Positions 36,396 to 45,250 are shown, counted from the stretch's first letter. The stretch: 64,000 bases of DNA from Luteimonas sp. S4-F44 (GCF_022637415.1 NZ_CP093340.1:3385001-3449000); one strand, 5' to 3'. Translations and numbers: made by a program. Notes: generated by a model from the letters alone, not told the origin.

Positions 36396-37057
36396 GGCGC
36401 GGCCACGTGCGCGCTCGCCTGCGCCAACGCAGCGCGGATCGCCTCGATCTGCTGGCTGACCCCGGCGCGGACTTCGCCGGCCTCCGAGACCACGATGCAG
36501 CTCAAAGGGTCGAGACTTTCGTCATCGACCAGTTCGATCAGGCCGACACCCGGATGCGCCTGGCGCACGGCGCCCAGACCCTCGCCGACACGCTCGCGCA
36601 CCGAGGGGTGGACGCGGATCATCAGGAACTGTTCGGCCTGGGCCGATTCGACCGCCTGCATCACCAGTGCGGGCACGACCGCAGCGGCGTCGAAGCCCGG
36701 GGCCAGCCGCTGCACGATCGCGCAGGCCAGATCGCCGATGCGCCCGGCCGCGTCGGCCAGCACGCGCGCGCGGCGCTCGTTGAGCGACGCGAGCTGCTGG
36801 GTCATCTGCTGCTTGGCGCGCTCCAGGCCTTCGGAGAATCCTTCCGCGTAACCCTGCTCGCGCGCCTTCTGGATCTCGGCGCTTGCTTCCTCGTAGAGGG
36901 CGTTGACGCGTTCGAGCAGCGCGTCGAGCTCGCCCAGCGATCGCCACTCGGCCGCCCGGACGATTGGCCCGGCGACGCCGCGCTGGAACTGGCGGCGCTC
37001 GAAGACAGCGGCGCTGCCCTCGGGTCTGTGGCGCTGGGGAGAAGCGGCGGTCGACAT
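36392..37057 (-). CDS. sctL: Type III secretion SctL (ATPase stator)
   Basis: A 221-residue FliH/SctL-type protein. The middle is a charged coiled coil (SAEIQKAREQGYAEGFSEGL) and the C-terminal globular domain, HPSVRERVGEGLGAVRQAHP followed by VSEAGEVRAGVSQQIEAIRA, is the part that binds the ATPase. SctL links SctN to the SctQ pods. ATG37057 begins MSTAASPQ; the frame stays open upstream through sctK only as an artefact. It overlaps sctN (ATGA) and lies 31 bases after sctK. Confidence 0.9.
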   Translation of the reverse strand: MSTAASPQRHRPEGSAAVFERRQFQRGVAGPIVRAAEWRSLGELDALLERVNALYEEASAEIQKAREQGYAEGFSEGLERAKQQMTQQLASLNERRARVLADAAGRIGDLACAIVQRLAPGFDAAAVVPALVMQAVESAQAEQFLMIRVHPSVRERVGEGLGAVRQAHPGVGLIELVDDESLDPLSCIVVSEAGEVRAGVSQQIEAIRAALAQASAHVAAP

Positions 37058-37088
37058 ACGCGTTCGAGACTCCGTGGGTCTGCGTCGC

Positions 37089-37709
37089 TCAGGCGGCGAC
37101 AGCGCGGTTCTGGTGATGGGTCTGCACCACGAGCACGGGTTTTTCGGGCAAGTGCGCAGGCGGCAGCGTCTCGGGCGCTTCGAGCAACCGCGCCCATTGC
37201 GCGAGCGCCGGATCGCGATGGCTGGCCCAGGCCTGGAGTTCGGCCCGGCCTTGGTGTGAGAAGGTGCGCAGCAGCGTCGTCGCGCCGTCGGTCGCGGACA
37301 GGGCATGACGCAAGGACTCGGCGAGCCGTGCCTGGGTCTCGGGCTCGACCTTCGCGTCCCACACGCTGCGATCGAGCGCAAGCAGATAGCTGCTGCCCAG
37401 CGCCGCCTTGAGTCGACGCACCGGCTCGCGTCCGATCTCCGCCCGGATCGCAGGCGCGTAGGCGAGCACGCCCAGATCGCGGTGAAGCGCATCCAGACGG
37501 GCACGGCTCCAGCGCGTGATCAGCGCGCCGGGGCCGTCGGGTGAAGGCGCCAGCAGATGCGAGGCCGGCCCGGCCGCGAGCGAGCTGGCCAACAGCCGAC
37601 GACCCAGTGCACTGTCGCAGGCGCGGCGCAGCAGGGCGGGATCGAGGCCGCCGTCGCCGGCTTCGTGCCAAGCCGGATGGACCTCGGCCAGCAGCGCCCG
37701 CAGCGACAC
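37089..37709 (-). CDS. sctK: Type III secretion SctK (sorting-platform adaptor)
   Basis: A 206-residue helical protein between sctJ and sctL, the standard place for SctK. The stretch HRDLGVLAYAPAIRAEIGRE followed by VRRLKAALGSSYLLALDRSV resembles the YscK/HrpD-like core. SctK connects SctD of the inner ring to the cytoplasmic SctQ pods. The family is very divergent, so identification leans on position and size. It starts two bases after the sctJ stop. Confidence 0.8.
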   Translation of the reverse strand: MSLRALLAEVHPAWHEAGDGGLDPALLRRACDSALGRRLLASSLAAGPASHLLAPSPDGPGALITRWSRARLDALHRDLGVLAYAPAIRAEIGREPVRRLKAALGSSYLLALDRSVWDAKVEPETQARLAESLRHALSATDGATTLLRTFSHQGRAELQAWASHRDPALAQWARLLEAPETLPPAHLPEKPVLVVQTHHQNRAVAA

Positions 37710-37711
37710 GG

Positions 37712-38491
37712 TCAGCCCTGCCAGCGCTTCGGTGCGGGCTCTGCAGGCACGGCGCTACGCCCACGCAGACGGCTGCCGAACGCGAGCAGCAGCGCGATGA
37801 TCACCACCACCGCCGCCGCGATGCCAATCGCCAGCGGGCTCACCGCCGACAGCGCCATCGCGGTGCCGCCGCTCTGGCCGGCCTCCGGCGGTGCCGGCAT
37901 CGCCACGAACTTGACCGAGACCTGGTTGATGTCGGTCAGGCCTTCGACGCCGTCCTTGACCACGATCTTGATATCGGCCTCACGGTCGCGGACGCTGGCG
38001 CCGGGTTGCTCGAAGATCCATACCGCCGCCGAGGTCTTGCCGGTCGAGCCGCCGAGCGGATCGCGCTCGGGCAGTGCGATGTGCACGCGGGCGTTTGCCA
38101 CGCCCGGCAACATGCTCAGCGTGTGCGAGATTTCCTGCTGCAGACCGTGGATGTAACGGCCGCGCTCGTCGGTCGCCGACGATGCGAAGCCTTCCTTCTT
38201 GAAGATGTCGCCGAGGGTCTGATAGTGCTGCCGCGGCAGGCCGCGTGCCTCCAGCACCGCCATCGCCTGCGGGATGTCGCTCTCGGCCACGACGACGTCC
38301 CAACCGACCTTGGTCGCCGAGGGCTTCTTCTTGGCCTGGATGCCCGAGCCGATCAACGCGCCCATCATCTCGTTGGCCTGCCGTTCCTCGAGCGCGCTGT
38401 ACAACGGGCTGCCGCCGCAGCCGGCGAGCACCAGACACGCCAGCAGCAGGGCCACCCAGCTCGACCATCGATTCGGGTTGGAAAGACGCAT
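37712..38491 (-). CDS. sctJ: Type III secretion inner-ring lipoprotein
   Basis: A 259-residue lipoprotein (lipobox VLAGCGG, Cys at residue 25) with two ring-building domains: PLYSALEERQANEMMGALIG and GLQQEISHTLSMLPGVANAR, then VHIALPERDPLGG. A C-terminal membrane helix (about 212-238) and a basic tail follow. This is the inner-membrane ring protein SctJ/PrgK/YscJ, and it distinguishes an injectisome from a flagellum. ATG38491 has GAGGTG seven bases upstream; a GTG at 38500 is possible. Confidence 0.95.
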   Translation of the reverse strand: MRLSNPNRWSSWVALLLACLVLAGCGGSPLYSALEERQANEMMGALIGSGIQAKKKPSATKVGWDVVVAESDIPQAMAVLEARGLPRQHYQTLGDIFKKEGFASSATDERGRYIHGLQQEISHTLSMLPGVANARVHIALPERDPLGGSTGKTSAAVWIFEQPGASVRDREADIKIVVKDGVEGLTDINQVSVKFVAMPAPPEAGQSGGTAMALSAVSPLAIGIAAAVVVIIALLLAFGSRLRGRSAVPAEPAPKRWQG

Positions 38492-38504
38492 CCAGGTCAC
38501 CTCG

Positions 38505-38924
38505 TCAGGACTGCTGGCGGAACAGCTGCTGGATGCCGTCGGACGTGCGGTTGGCGACGTTCGATGTCATTTCGCACTGGAACAGGAAGTGGTGCGACTT
38601 CATCGTCATCTCGATGACCTGGCCGGGCGTCAGCTCCCCGGTGTTCTGGGTCATGGTCTTGGCCAGCGAGTTGATGCTTTCGGCACCGCCGTTGAGGTTG
38701 TCGACCGCCGACATCAGCATCCGCATGCCCTGCGACGGCTCGGACACACCGACGCTGGCGACGTCAGGCGTCGCATTGGCGGCCGAAGGACTGCCGCCGG
38801 CGCGGTTCATCGCCTCGGCGAACTGGTTGACTTCATAGGCATCGGCGACGGGTTGTCCACCGCCCGGTGCGCCTGCCACCTGCGCCGCGGGTTCGATGCC
38901 GACGGCCTGGATTGCGTCCACCAT
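38505..38924 (-). CDS. sctI: Type III secretion inner-rod protein
   Basis: A 139-residue protein with a flexible Ala/Gly-rich N-terminus and a helical C-terminus. GQVIEMTMKSHHFLFQCEMT followed by SNVANRTSDGIQQLFRQQ is the typical YscI/HrpB-like SctI end, which polymerises as inner rod between export gate and needle. AAGGAG lies seven bases before the ATG. It sits between the SctF-position gene and sctJ, the canonical F-I-J order. Confidence 0.88.
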   Translation of the reverse strand: MVDAIQAVGIEPAAQVAGAPGGGQPVADAYEVNQFAEAMNRAGGSPSAANATPDVASVGVSEPSQGMRMLMSAVDNLNGGAESINSLAKTMTQNTGELTPGQVIEMTMKSHHFLFQCEMTSNVANRTSDGIQQLFRQQS

Positions 38925-38957
38925 GATGATCTCCTTAGAGCGATTGGCGCGTGTCGT

Positions 38958-39293
38958 TTACTGCTTGCGACCCAGCGTCTCGAGGGCCTGGCCGACGCTG
39001 TTCTGCGAGGTCGAGGCGTTGTTGGACAGGAACTGCATGCGCAGGCTCTCGGCGGTGAGGGCGACCACGTTCGACGGCTGGTCGCCGCCCTGGCCGATCA
39101 CGTCCGACAGGTTGGTGATGCGCGTGGCCTGCGCGTCGAGGGTCTGGCCCCAAGCGCGCGACATCGCTTCGTACCAGCTGGCGCTGCCGCCGCTGGCGCC
39201 ACCGGTGCGCGTGCCGCGCAGGGTGTTCTGATCGTTGTGCATCGATGCGCGACCGATGAAGTTGCCGATCGCGTCGTTGGAGATGGTGGTCAT
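38958..39293 (-). CDS. SctF-position needle/pilin candidate
   Basis: A 111-residue helical protein without signal or Cys, with AGGAG before the ATG. It occupies the slot of the needle gene sctF, after sctD and before sctI. It is longer than classic needles (70-90 residues) and nearer to HrpA-type pilins. It aligns with the protein at 31346 over SWYEAMSRAWGQTLDAQATR and shares the RKQ C-terminus, so the locus has two related subunits. Which one forms the needle and which might extend or cap it cannot be decided from sequence. Confidence 0.7.
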   Translation of the reverse strand: MTTISNDAIGNFIGRASMHNDQNTLRGTRTGGASGGSASWYEAMSRAWGQTLDAQATRITNLSDVIGQGGDQPSNVVALTAESLRMQFLSNNASTSQNSVGQALETLGRKQ

Positions 39294-39364
39294 GTCGTGG
39301 CTCCTGTCGTCTGCAAAAGGGGGTGTTTGTCAGGGGAACGAACGCGGCGCAGTGCGCCTCGGGG

Positions 39365-40627
39365 TTACTGGGTGGTGGTGTTGGCAGGGCCACCCTGCGC
39401 CGCACCGCCGTCGGCGGCCGCGACGACGCCGCGGCTGCCGGCGGTAACGCCGGCAACAACCTGCGTAAAGCGCGGGTCGACCTGCTCTTGGGCCGGTGCC
39501 GAGGCGGTCGCGGTGTCGTCGAGCGTGGCCACTGGGCCGGGGGTGATCTTGACCAGGTCGCCGCGCGCATTGAGCACGTGGGCGGACGCGCCGATGGAGA
39601 TCAGCCGCCCTTTGCCGGGCAGTTCGTCGCCGGGCACGAAACGCCGACCGTCGGACGCGATCAGGTGCGGGTCCTCGCCGCGCACGATCGAGACGATGTG
39701 CGGCGGGGGTTCTTCGGGCGCCTGCCCTTGCGACGCGATGCGCGGCACGTGGCCGTCCGGCGTCCGCGGCAGGATGCGCGCGACACCGGAAATCTCGCTG
39801 ACCGCCCGCGAACGGGCCAGGCGCTCGATCTCGGCGCCGTCTTCGAACTCGCCGACCACTTCGACATCGCCATTGCCGGTGTAACGGGCCTTCACTGGAA
39901 TACCGTGCCCGCGGAACATCTCGGCCACGTCAGCGGCAATGTTCTCGCCGGTGCGCAACTGCAGCGAGGCGACGATGCCCTCGGCCTGGAGCTGCGCGCG
40001 CAGCCGCTCGAGCGTCGCAGCGCTGTCGACCGCGCCGGTCACCGACGGCCGCCCATCGACGCCGTCGGAGATGCCCGGGTTCATCACCCCGTGTTCCTGA
40101 AGCAGCGCATCGAGCCGATCGCGCGGATCGACCGTGGCCTGCGACCCCGGTAGCACTGCAGCGAAGATCGCCAGCGAGGCGAGCGACAGCGCGGCGATGC
40201 CCGCGATCAGCGGCAGCCGGCGCACGAAGCCCGAGCGTCGCGGCGCAGCGTCATCGGGCGGCGCGAAAACAGTCACAAAGCCGTCCCAGTCCGGGTCGTC
40301 CTCGCGGCCGAACGCGATCGCGGCCTCGCCCAGCCGCACCGACTGCACAGTGGCCAGTTCGACCGGATCGCCGGGCTCGACCTGGGTGGCGCCGATCTGG
40401 ACCGGCGCATCGAGCGCACGCACCAGGAACCGGCCGCCCATCAGGGTCACCAACGCATGGTGGCCGGCGACGCCGTCGTCGGCGAGGACGATGTCGCAGT
40501 CCTCACCGCTGCCCACCAGGATCATTTCCTCGTCGCCGAGCACGCGGCTTGCACCGGCGTGCAGGCCATCGACGATGCGCAGCACCTGGTGCACGGGCCG
40601 CGTCGGATTGTCGTTGCGTTGCGTCAT
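39365..40627 (-). CDS. sctD: Type III secretion inner-membrane ring protein SctD
   Basis: A 420-residue bitopic protein. The N-terminal cytoplasmic FHA-like domain is at about 10-105 (MILVGSGEDCDIVLADDGVA, then GHHALVTLMGGRFLVRAL), a single membrane helix at about 140-160 (IAGIAALSLASLAIFAAVLP), and periplasmic BON/ring-building domains follow (DALLQEHGVMNPGISDGVDG; IPVKARYTGNGDVEVVGEFE). It forms the outer of the two inner-membrane rings and contacts SctK. The C-terminus ends in an Ala/Gly-rich tail. It starts 87 bases after the sctV stop. Confidence 0.88.
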   Translation of the reverse strand: MTQRNDNPTRPVHQVLRIVDGLHAGASRVLGDEEMILVGSGEDCDIVLADDGVAGHHALVTLMGGRFLVRALDAPVQIGATQVEPGDPVELATVQSVRLGEAAIAFGREDDPDWDGFVTVFAPPDDAAPRRSGFVRRLPLIAGIAALSLASLAIFAAVLPGSQATVDPRDRLDALLQEHGVMNPGISDGVDGRPSVTGAVDSAATLERLRAQLQAEGIVASLQLRTGENIAADVAEMFRGHGIPVKARYTGNGDVEVVGEFEDGAEIERLARSRAVSEISGVARILPRTPDGHVPRIASQGQAPEEPPPHIVSIVRGEDPHLIASDGRRFVPGDELPGKGRLISIGASAHVLNARGDLVKITPGPVATLDDTATASAPAQEQVDPRFTQVVAGVTAGSRGVVAAADGGAAQGGPANTTTQ

Positions 40628-40714
40628 GAGTGTCCTCGCTTGGCGTACGCTGCGCGCGGCACCGCGAATATCCGTGCGGCCCGGCGGCATGCGCCCAGGT
40701 TTGATACGACATGG

Positions 40715-42772
40715 TCACGCATTGATCTGCCCCGCCTGCACGATGCGCAGATCCGGTGCCAGCTCCTGGTACGAGAGCACCGGCAGGTCGAAGAAATCGA
40801 CCTCCATGAGCTTGCGCAGATGCCTGCGCACGTCCAGCGAACACAACAGCACCGGTCTGACGCCGGAGGCTTGCCGGCCCAGGTGCGCACGCACCTCGTT
40901 GCCGAGCCGTCCGGCCAATTCCGGAGAGATCGCAAGCTGGCTGGCACCACCCGCCACGCGGACCGATTGCCGCAGCTTGTCTTCCAGTTCGGGATGGATC
41001 AACAGTACATGCAGCGTGCGCTCGTCGTCTGAATAGCGATCGGCGATTTCGCGCTTGAGCGCAACGCGCACGTATTCAGTCAACAGCACCACGTCCTTTT
41101 CGCGGCCACCGACATCGGTGATCGCCTCGAATGCATCGCGCAGGTTGCGGATCGGCACGCCTTCTTCCGACAGCCGCCGCAGCACGTCGGCCACGCGCTG
41201 CGGCGCGACCACGCGCAGCATTTCCTTGACCAGGTCCGGATAGTCGCGCTGCATGCGCGCGAACAGGTTCGAGGTCTCCTGGATGCCCAGAAAACCGCCC
41301 ATGCGCCGACGGATCGCCGCATCGGTGTGGTGGGCGAGCACGTCGATCGGTGCCTGCGCGTCCTCGGTTTGCGCCTGGGTCCACTCGCCGGCGATCACCG
41401 CCGGATAGAAGCCCGGTTGCTTCGCCGCACCGGCCGCACTGGCCGGCTGTGGCTGCAACCAGGCGTCGGTGCGCAGGCGCCCGGTTGCGATCCGTGCGCC
41501 GAATGCCATCACGCGGTATTCGTCCTCGGCCAGGGCCGGCGCGATGCGTATCGACGGCACCGGCACCGGCACGCCGTACTCTTCGCGCAGCCGCTGCGCG
41601 GTCTCGGCAATGCGCACCTCGAGGTTGTGGGTGCCCAGCGTCTGCGCAAGCGCCGGCGAGACCTGCAACTGCAGCGGCGCCGGCGGCGCGAGATCGTCGC
41701 GCTCGGTCGTCTGCTGCGCTTCGGCCACGACCTCTTCCTCGCTGACGCGGAAGGCGCGGCGCAGCAGTTCGAACTGGTGGCGGTAGCGCCAGGCACTCAG
41801 GGTCAGCAGGCCGACGCCCAGCACCAGGAAGACCGCCCACGGGAAGCCAGGCACCAGGGTCATCAGCAACGCCAGGATGCCGGTGATCAGCAACACGCGC
41901 GGCTGGTCCGACACCTGGCGGGTGATCGCATCGCCCAGATGGCGGTCGTCGATTTCGCCGGTGGTGCGGGTGACGACGAGGCCGGCGGCAATCGTCGCCA
42001 GAATCGCCGGGATCTGCGAGACCAGGCCATCACCGATGGTCAGGATGCTGTAGACGTGCGTCGCCTCGGCCAGCGGCATGCCTTTCTGCAACACGCCGAT
42101 GGCCAGACCACCGAGCAGATTGATCAGAATGATGACGATGCCGGCGATCGCATCGCCCTTGACGAACTTCATCGCACCATCGAGCGAGCCGTGCAGCTGG
42201 CTCTCGGTCTCGAGCAGGCGGCGCTTGCGGCGTGCCTCGTCCTTGTCGATCAGGCCCGCGCGCAGGTCCGAATCGATCGACAGCTGCTTGCCGGGCATCG
42301 CATCGAGGGTGAAGCGCGCAGCGACCTCGGCCACGCGCTCGGCGCCCTTGGCGATCACGATGAACTGCACGACGGTGATGATCAGAAACACCACCAGACC
42401 GACGACCAGGTTGCCGCCGGCGACCAGCGTGCCGAAGGTCTCGACGATATGGCCGCCTTCGGCGTGCAGCAGGATCGAACGGGTGATCGCGATCGAGATC
42501 GCCAGCCTAAACAGCGTTGTCAGCAGCAGCACGCTGGGGAAGCTGGAGAACGCAACCGGTGTGGGGATGTAGATGCCGAGCAGCAGCAGGCCGAAGCCGA
42601 TGGAGATGTTCACCGCTACAAGCGTGTCGATGATCACCAGCGGCAGCGGCAGGATCATCACACTGATGATGGTGACCGCCGCGAACGCCAGAATGACGTC
42701 GCTGTAGCCGAACTTGCCGCGGGGCGCGGCGCCGGCCGGTGCACCGGTCAGGGTGGCGAACAGAGCCTTCAT
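40715..42772 (-). CDS. sctV: Type III export-gate protein SctV
   Basis: A 685-residue protein of the FHIPEP family. Eight membrane helices fill residues about 20-320. The loop after helix 5 has the conserved GAERVAEVAARFTLDAMPGK and QLSIDSDLRAGLIDKDEARR, and the C-terminal cytoplasmic domain forms the nonameric ring that receives substrates (LFARMQRDYPDLVKEMLRVV, RNLRDAFEAITDVGGREKDV). AAGGAG precedes the ATG at 42772; 19 upstream residues of the frame are not supported. It is the largest core gene of the leftward operon. Confidence 0.96.
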   Translation of the reverse strand: MKALFATLTGAPAGAAPRGKFGYSDVILAFAAVTIISVMILPLPLVIIDTLVAVNISIGFGLLLLGIYIPTPVAFSSFPSVLLLTTLFRLAISIAITRSILLHAEGGHIVETFGTLVAGGNLVVGLVVFLIITVVQFIVIAKGAERVAEVAARFTLDAMPGKQLSIDSDLRAGLIDKDEARRKRRLLETESQLHGSLDGAMKFVKGDAIAGIVIILINLLGGLAIGVLQKGMPLAEATHVYSILTIGDGLVSQIPAILATIAAGLVVTRTTGEIDDRHLGDAITRQVSDQPRVLLITGILALLMTLVPGFPWAVFLVLGVGLLTLSAWRYRHQFELLRRAFRVSEEEVVAEAQQTTERDDLAPPAPLQLQVSPALAQTLGTHNLEVRIAETAQRLREEYGVPVPVPSIRIAPALAEDEYRVMAFGARIATGRLRTDAWLQPQPASAAGAAKQPGFYPAVIAGEWTQAQTEDAQAPIDVLAHHTDAAIRRRMGGFLGIQETSNLFARMQRDYPDLVKEMLRVVAPQRVADVLRRLSEEGVPIRNLRDAFEAITDVGGREKDVVLLTEYVRVALKREIADRYSDDERTLHVLLIHPELEDKLRQSVRVAGGASQLAISPELAGRLGNEVRAHLGRQASGVRPVLLCSLDVRRHLRKLMEVDFFDLPVLSYQELAPDLRIVQAGQINA

Positions 42773-42989
42773 GCCGCCACTCCTTGGCACCGGAACGCAC
42801 GCACGCGCCGTAGCGCGGGCACCGCGCAATTCCGCACTCCGCGCAATCTGGACTTCATTCGGCGCATCTGCCCCTGCCCTCGTGCGTCACTTTTTGCCCC
42901 TGTACGATACCCTATGGATGTTAGGAAGTGGTCAACCGGATATTGCAAGGGTGTCGCAACGCCGGGCGCATGCAATGTGAAGGCCTCCT

Positions 42990-43022
42990 CCTGCTAGCAG
43001 GCCGGGTGACGCGCGGCGTCAC
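42990..43022. repeat. Palindrome pair between the FliO-like gene and sctV
   Basis: The 256-base gap 42773-43028 holds GTGACGC-GCG-GCGTCAC (43006-43022, a 7-bp stem with 3-base loop) and next to it the 12-base palindrome CCTGCTAGCAGG (42990-43001). Both lie just after the FliO-like stop on the minus strand. They may be transcript-processing or attenuating hairpins. A convincing sctV promoter could not be picked, although the stretch around 42895-42960 is AT-rich. Confidence 0.4.
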
Positions 43023-43028
43023 GCAGGC

Positions 43029-43472
43029 TTAACGATCGCCAGCGATATTGAAGCGCGCGTCTGTGCGCGTGGTCGTCTCGGGGGTCGGGGCGAGGTCGTC
43101 CGCCTCCAGATCGGTGACAAACGTCACGGATTGGGCGCCCACGCCGATGGCGAATGCCCGGCCGGCGCGCGATCGCACGACCACCAGCCGTTCCCGGGGA
43201 CCGACCGGCAGGATCTGCACCACCGTCAACGGCGTATCCCCGCCGGACAACCCATAGCGGCGGCGCAGCAACCGCAGCAGCAAGAGCAGGCCAGCGATGA
43301 TGAAGACCAGAGGCAGCACGATGGCCAGCATTTCGCCGACGAATGAGTCGCTGGTCGGCGCAACGGGTGCGGCAGGCGCAGCGGCGGCCCATCCCGGCAG
43401 CCAGGCGATGGCCAGTAGGCCGGACGCCCGGCGCAGTGCGGAGAAACGGGACGGGCAGGCGGCACGGGTCAT
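43029..43472 (-). CDS. FliO/MopB-like membrane protein in the type III locus
   Basis: A 147-residue protein. A signal-like hydrophobic stretch (SGLLAIAWLPGWAAA) is followed by one membrane helix at about 49-70 (LAIVLPLVFIIAGLLLLLRL), then a small beta domain with LTVVQILPVGPRERLVVVRS and AFAIGVGAQSVTFVTDL. That is the layout and core sequence of FliO, the flagellar scaffold for assembling the FliP/FliR (SctR/SctT) export gate. FliO homologues are not usual in injectisome loci. It stands at the head of the leftward operon, divergent from the histidine kinase (72 bases apart). Confidence 0.75.
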   Translation of the reverse strand: MTRAACPSRFSALRRASGLLAIAWLPGWAAAAPAAPVAPTSDSFVGEMLAIVLPLVFIIAGLLLLLRLLRRRYGLSGGDTPLTVVQILPVGPRERLVVVRSRAGRAFAIGVGAQSVTFVTDLEADDLAPTPETTTRTDARFNIAGDR

Positions 43473-43544
43473 GGCATCTGGGCGGGTGCGCACCGGAGCG
43501 GTGCCGGCCTACGGTATCAGCGCCGTGCGGGCTGCCGCTGTCGC

Positions 43545-44648
43545 ATGACAAGGGTCCCCGGCCAGGCGCGCGCATCCCGCTCCCGATCGACCGGGGGCGG
43601 TGCGCAATCCGAAGCGCTGGCCGCCGTGCTGACAGCCGTGCCGTTCGCGTGCGCGGCGTTCGACCGGCGCAGCGGCGCGCTGGTGGCTGCCAATCCGCGT
43701 TTCTCGGCCGACCTGGGCGCGCTGCCCGGCCACGGCCAGCGCGATGCGCTGCTGGCCAGTCTGTATGGCGACCTGACCGGCGAAGCGCGCGGCGAGGAAG
43801 TCCGCGCGCCGCACAGCGGCCGTTGGTATGCACTGCATTGGCGCGATCTCGACTGCGGCGGCCAAGCGTTGTCGCTGCTGACCGCGGTTGACATCAGCGA
43901 GCGCATCGAAACCCTGGACTCGCACAAGTCGCAGCAGGAAAAGCTGCTGTTCACCTCGCGGATGATGTCGGTCGGCGAGATGGCCGCCACGCTCGCGCAC
44001 GAGCTCAACCAGCCGCTGGCGGCGATCGTGAACTACCTCAACGGCAGCCTGCGGCTGGTCGGCCAGGCCGGCGGCCCGGTCCAGGTCGAGCGCGCGCTGC
44101 AGGCCGCGCGCACCCAGGCCGAGCATGCGAGCGCGGTGATCGCGCGCGTGCGCGAGTTCGTCCGCGCCCGCGAGCCGCGCCGCGACGCCCAGGAATTGCC
44201 GCTGATCGTCGACACCGTGCTCGAGCTGCTGCGGCTGGAAGCCGAGCGTCAGCAGTTGCGCGTGGAACTGGCGCTACCGGCCTCGCTGCCGCCGGTCTAT
44301 GCCGACCGGGTGATGATCGAGCAGGTGCTGCTGAATCTGGTCAAGAACGCGATCGAGGCGATGCGCGAGGTCCCCGCCGCGCAGCGCGGCCTGCGGATCG
44401 AGGCCCGGGTCAACCTGGACGACGAGATCGAGGTCCGGGTCTGCGACCGCGGCCCGGGCCTGAGCCCGGCACAGAGCGAGCAGCTGTTCTCGCCGTTCTA
44501 CACCACCAAATCCGATGGCCTGGGCATTGGCTTGGCGATCTGCAGGTCGATCATCGAATACCACGAAGGGCGGCTATTCTTCGAGGCCATGGATGGCGGA
44601 GGCAGCGTGTTCGGTTTCACGCTGCCCACGCCCGACAGGAGGATCTAG
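43545..44648 (+). CDS. Soluble PAS-type sensor histidine kinase
   Basis: A 367-residue histidine kinase with no membrane segment. The N-terminal 120 residues look like a PAS fold (VPFACAAFDRRSGALVAANP). The H box is LAHELNQPLAAIVNYLNG near residue 150, and the ATPase boxes are NLVKNAIEAM (N), VCDRGPGLSP (G1), LFSPFYTTKSDG (F) and GLGIGLAICRSI (G2). The type (HELNQPL) is that of FixL/DctB/TtrS kinases. It probably senses an internal signal and pairs with the regulator one base downstream. As first gene of the sctQ-T operon it is probably dedicated to this machine. Confidence 0.92.
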   Translation: MTRVPGQARASRSRSTGGGAQSEALAAVLTAVPFACAAFDRRSGALVAANPRFSADLGALPGHGQRDALLASLYGDLTGEARGEEVRAPHSGRWYALHWRDLDCGGQALSLLTAVDISERIETLDSHKSQQEKLLFTSRMMSVGEMAATLAHELNQPLAAIVNYLNGSLRLVGQAGGPVQVERALQAARTQAEHASAVIARVREFVRAREPRRDAQELPLIVDTVLELLRLEAERQQLRVELALPASLPPVYADRVMIEQVLLNLVKNAIEAMREVPAAQRGLRIEARVNLDDEIEVRVCDRGPGLSPAQSEQLFSPFYTTKSDGLGIGLAICRSIIEYHEGRLFFEAMDGGGSVFGFTLPTPDRRI

Positions 44649-44650
44649 CG

Positions 44651-45250
44651 ATGCCCGGCACGCCTTGCGTCTATCTGGTCGACGACAACGATGGTTTCCG
44701 CGACTCCACGGCCTGGCTGCTGGAGACGGCGAACTTCGAAGTGCGGGCGTTCGCATCCGCCGCCGCCTTTTTGACCGTGTTCGACAGCACCCGCCACGGC
44801 GACGACGAATGCCTGGTGTCGGACATCCGCATGCCCGAGATGAGCGGCCTGCAGTTGCAGGACGAACTGCTGCGCCGCGGCTCCTCGCTACCGTTGATCT
44901 TCGTGACCGCGCACGGCGACGTGCCGCTGGCGGTCGAGGCGATGCGAAAGGGCGCATCGAACTTCCTGGAAAAGCCCTTCAGCGACGAGGCACTGGTCGA
45001 GGCGATCGGCCATGCGCTGCGCCGCGAGCGCCGACAGGCGGGGGCGCCCCAGGGCGAGGCGCTGGCGAAACTGAGCCCGCGCGAGCGCCAGGTACTCGAC
45101 CTGGTCGTGGCCAGCAAGCCCAACAAGATCATCGCCGACATCCTGGGCATCAGCATCAAGACCGTGGAACTGCATCGCGCGAACATGATGAGCAAACTGG
45201 GCGTACGCTCGTTGCCCGAACTGATGAAGGTGGCGCTTGGACATGGCTGA
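44651..45250 (+). CDS. FixJ/TtrR-type response regulator
   Basis: A 199-residue regulator. The receiver domain has VYLVDDNDGFRDSTAWLLET, phospho-acceptor Asp in CLVSDIRMPEMSGLQLQDEL (near residue 58), FVTAHGDVPLAVEAMRKGA and EKPF. The C-terminal LuxR-type helix-turn-helix is KLSPRERQVLDLVVASKPNK followed by ISIKTVELHRANMMSKLGVR. It is cognate to the kinase before it. The last codons overlap the start of sctQ, so regulator and ring protein are translated together. Likely targets are the type III promoters, including the palindromic elements near 31.8 and 33.1 kb (inference). Confidence 0.92.
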   Translation: MPGTPCVYLVDDNDGFRDSTAWLLETANFEVRAFASAAAFLTVFDSTRHGDDECLVSDIRMPEMSGLQLQDELLRRGSSLPLIFVTAHGDVPLAVEAMRKGASNFLEKPFSDEALVEAIGHALRRERRQAGAPQGEALAKLSPRERQVLDLVVASKPNKIIADILGISIKTVELHRANMMSKLGVRSLPELMKVALGHG

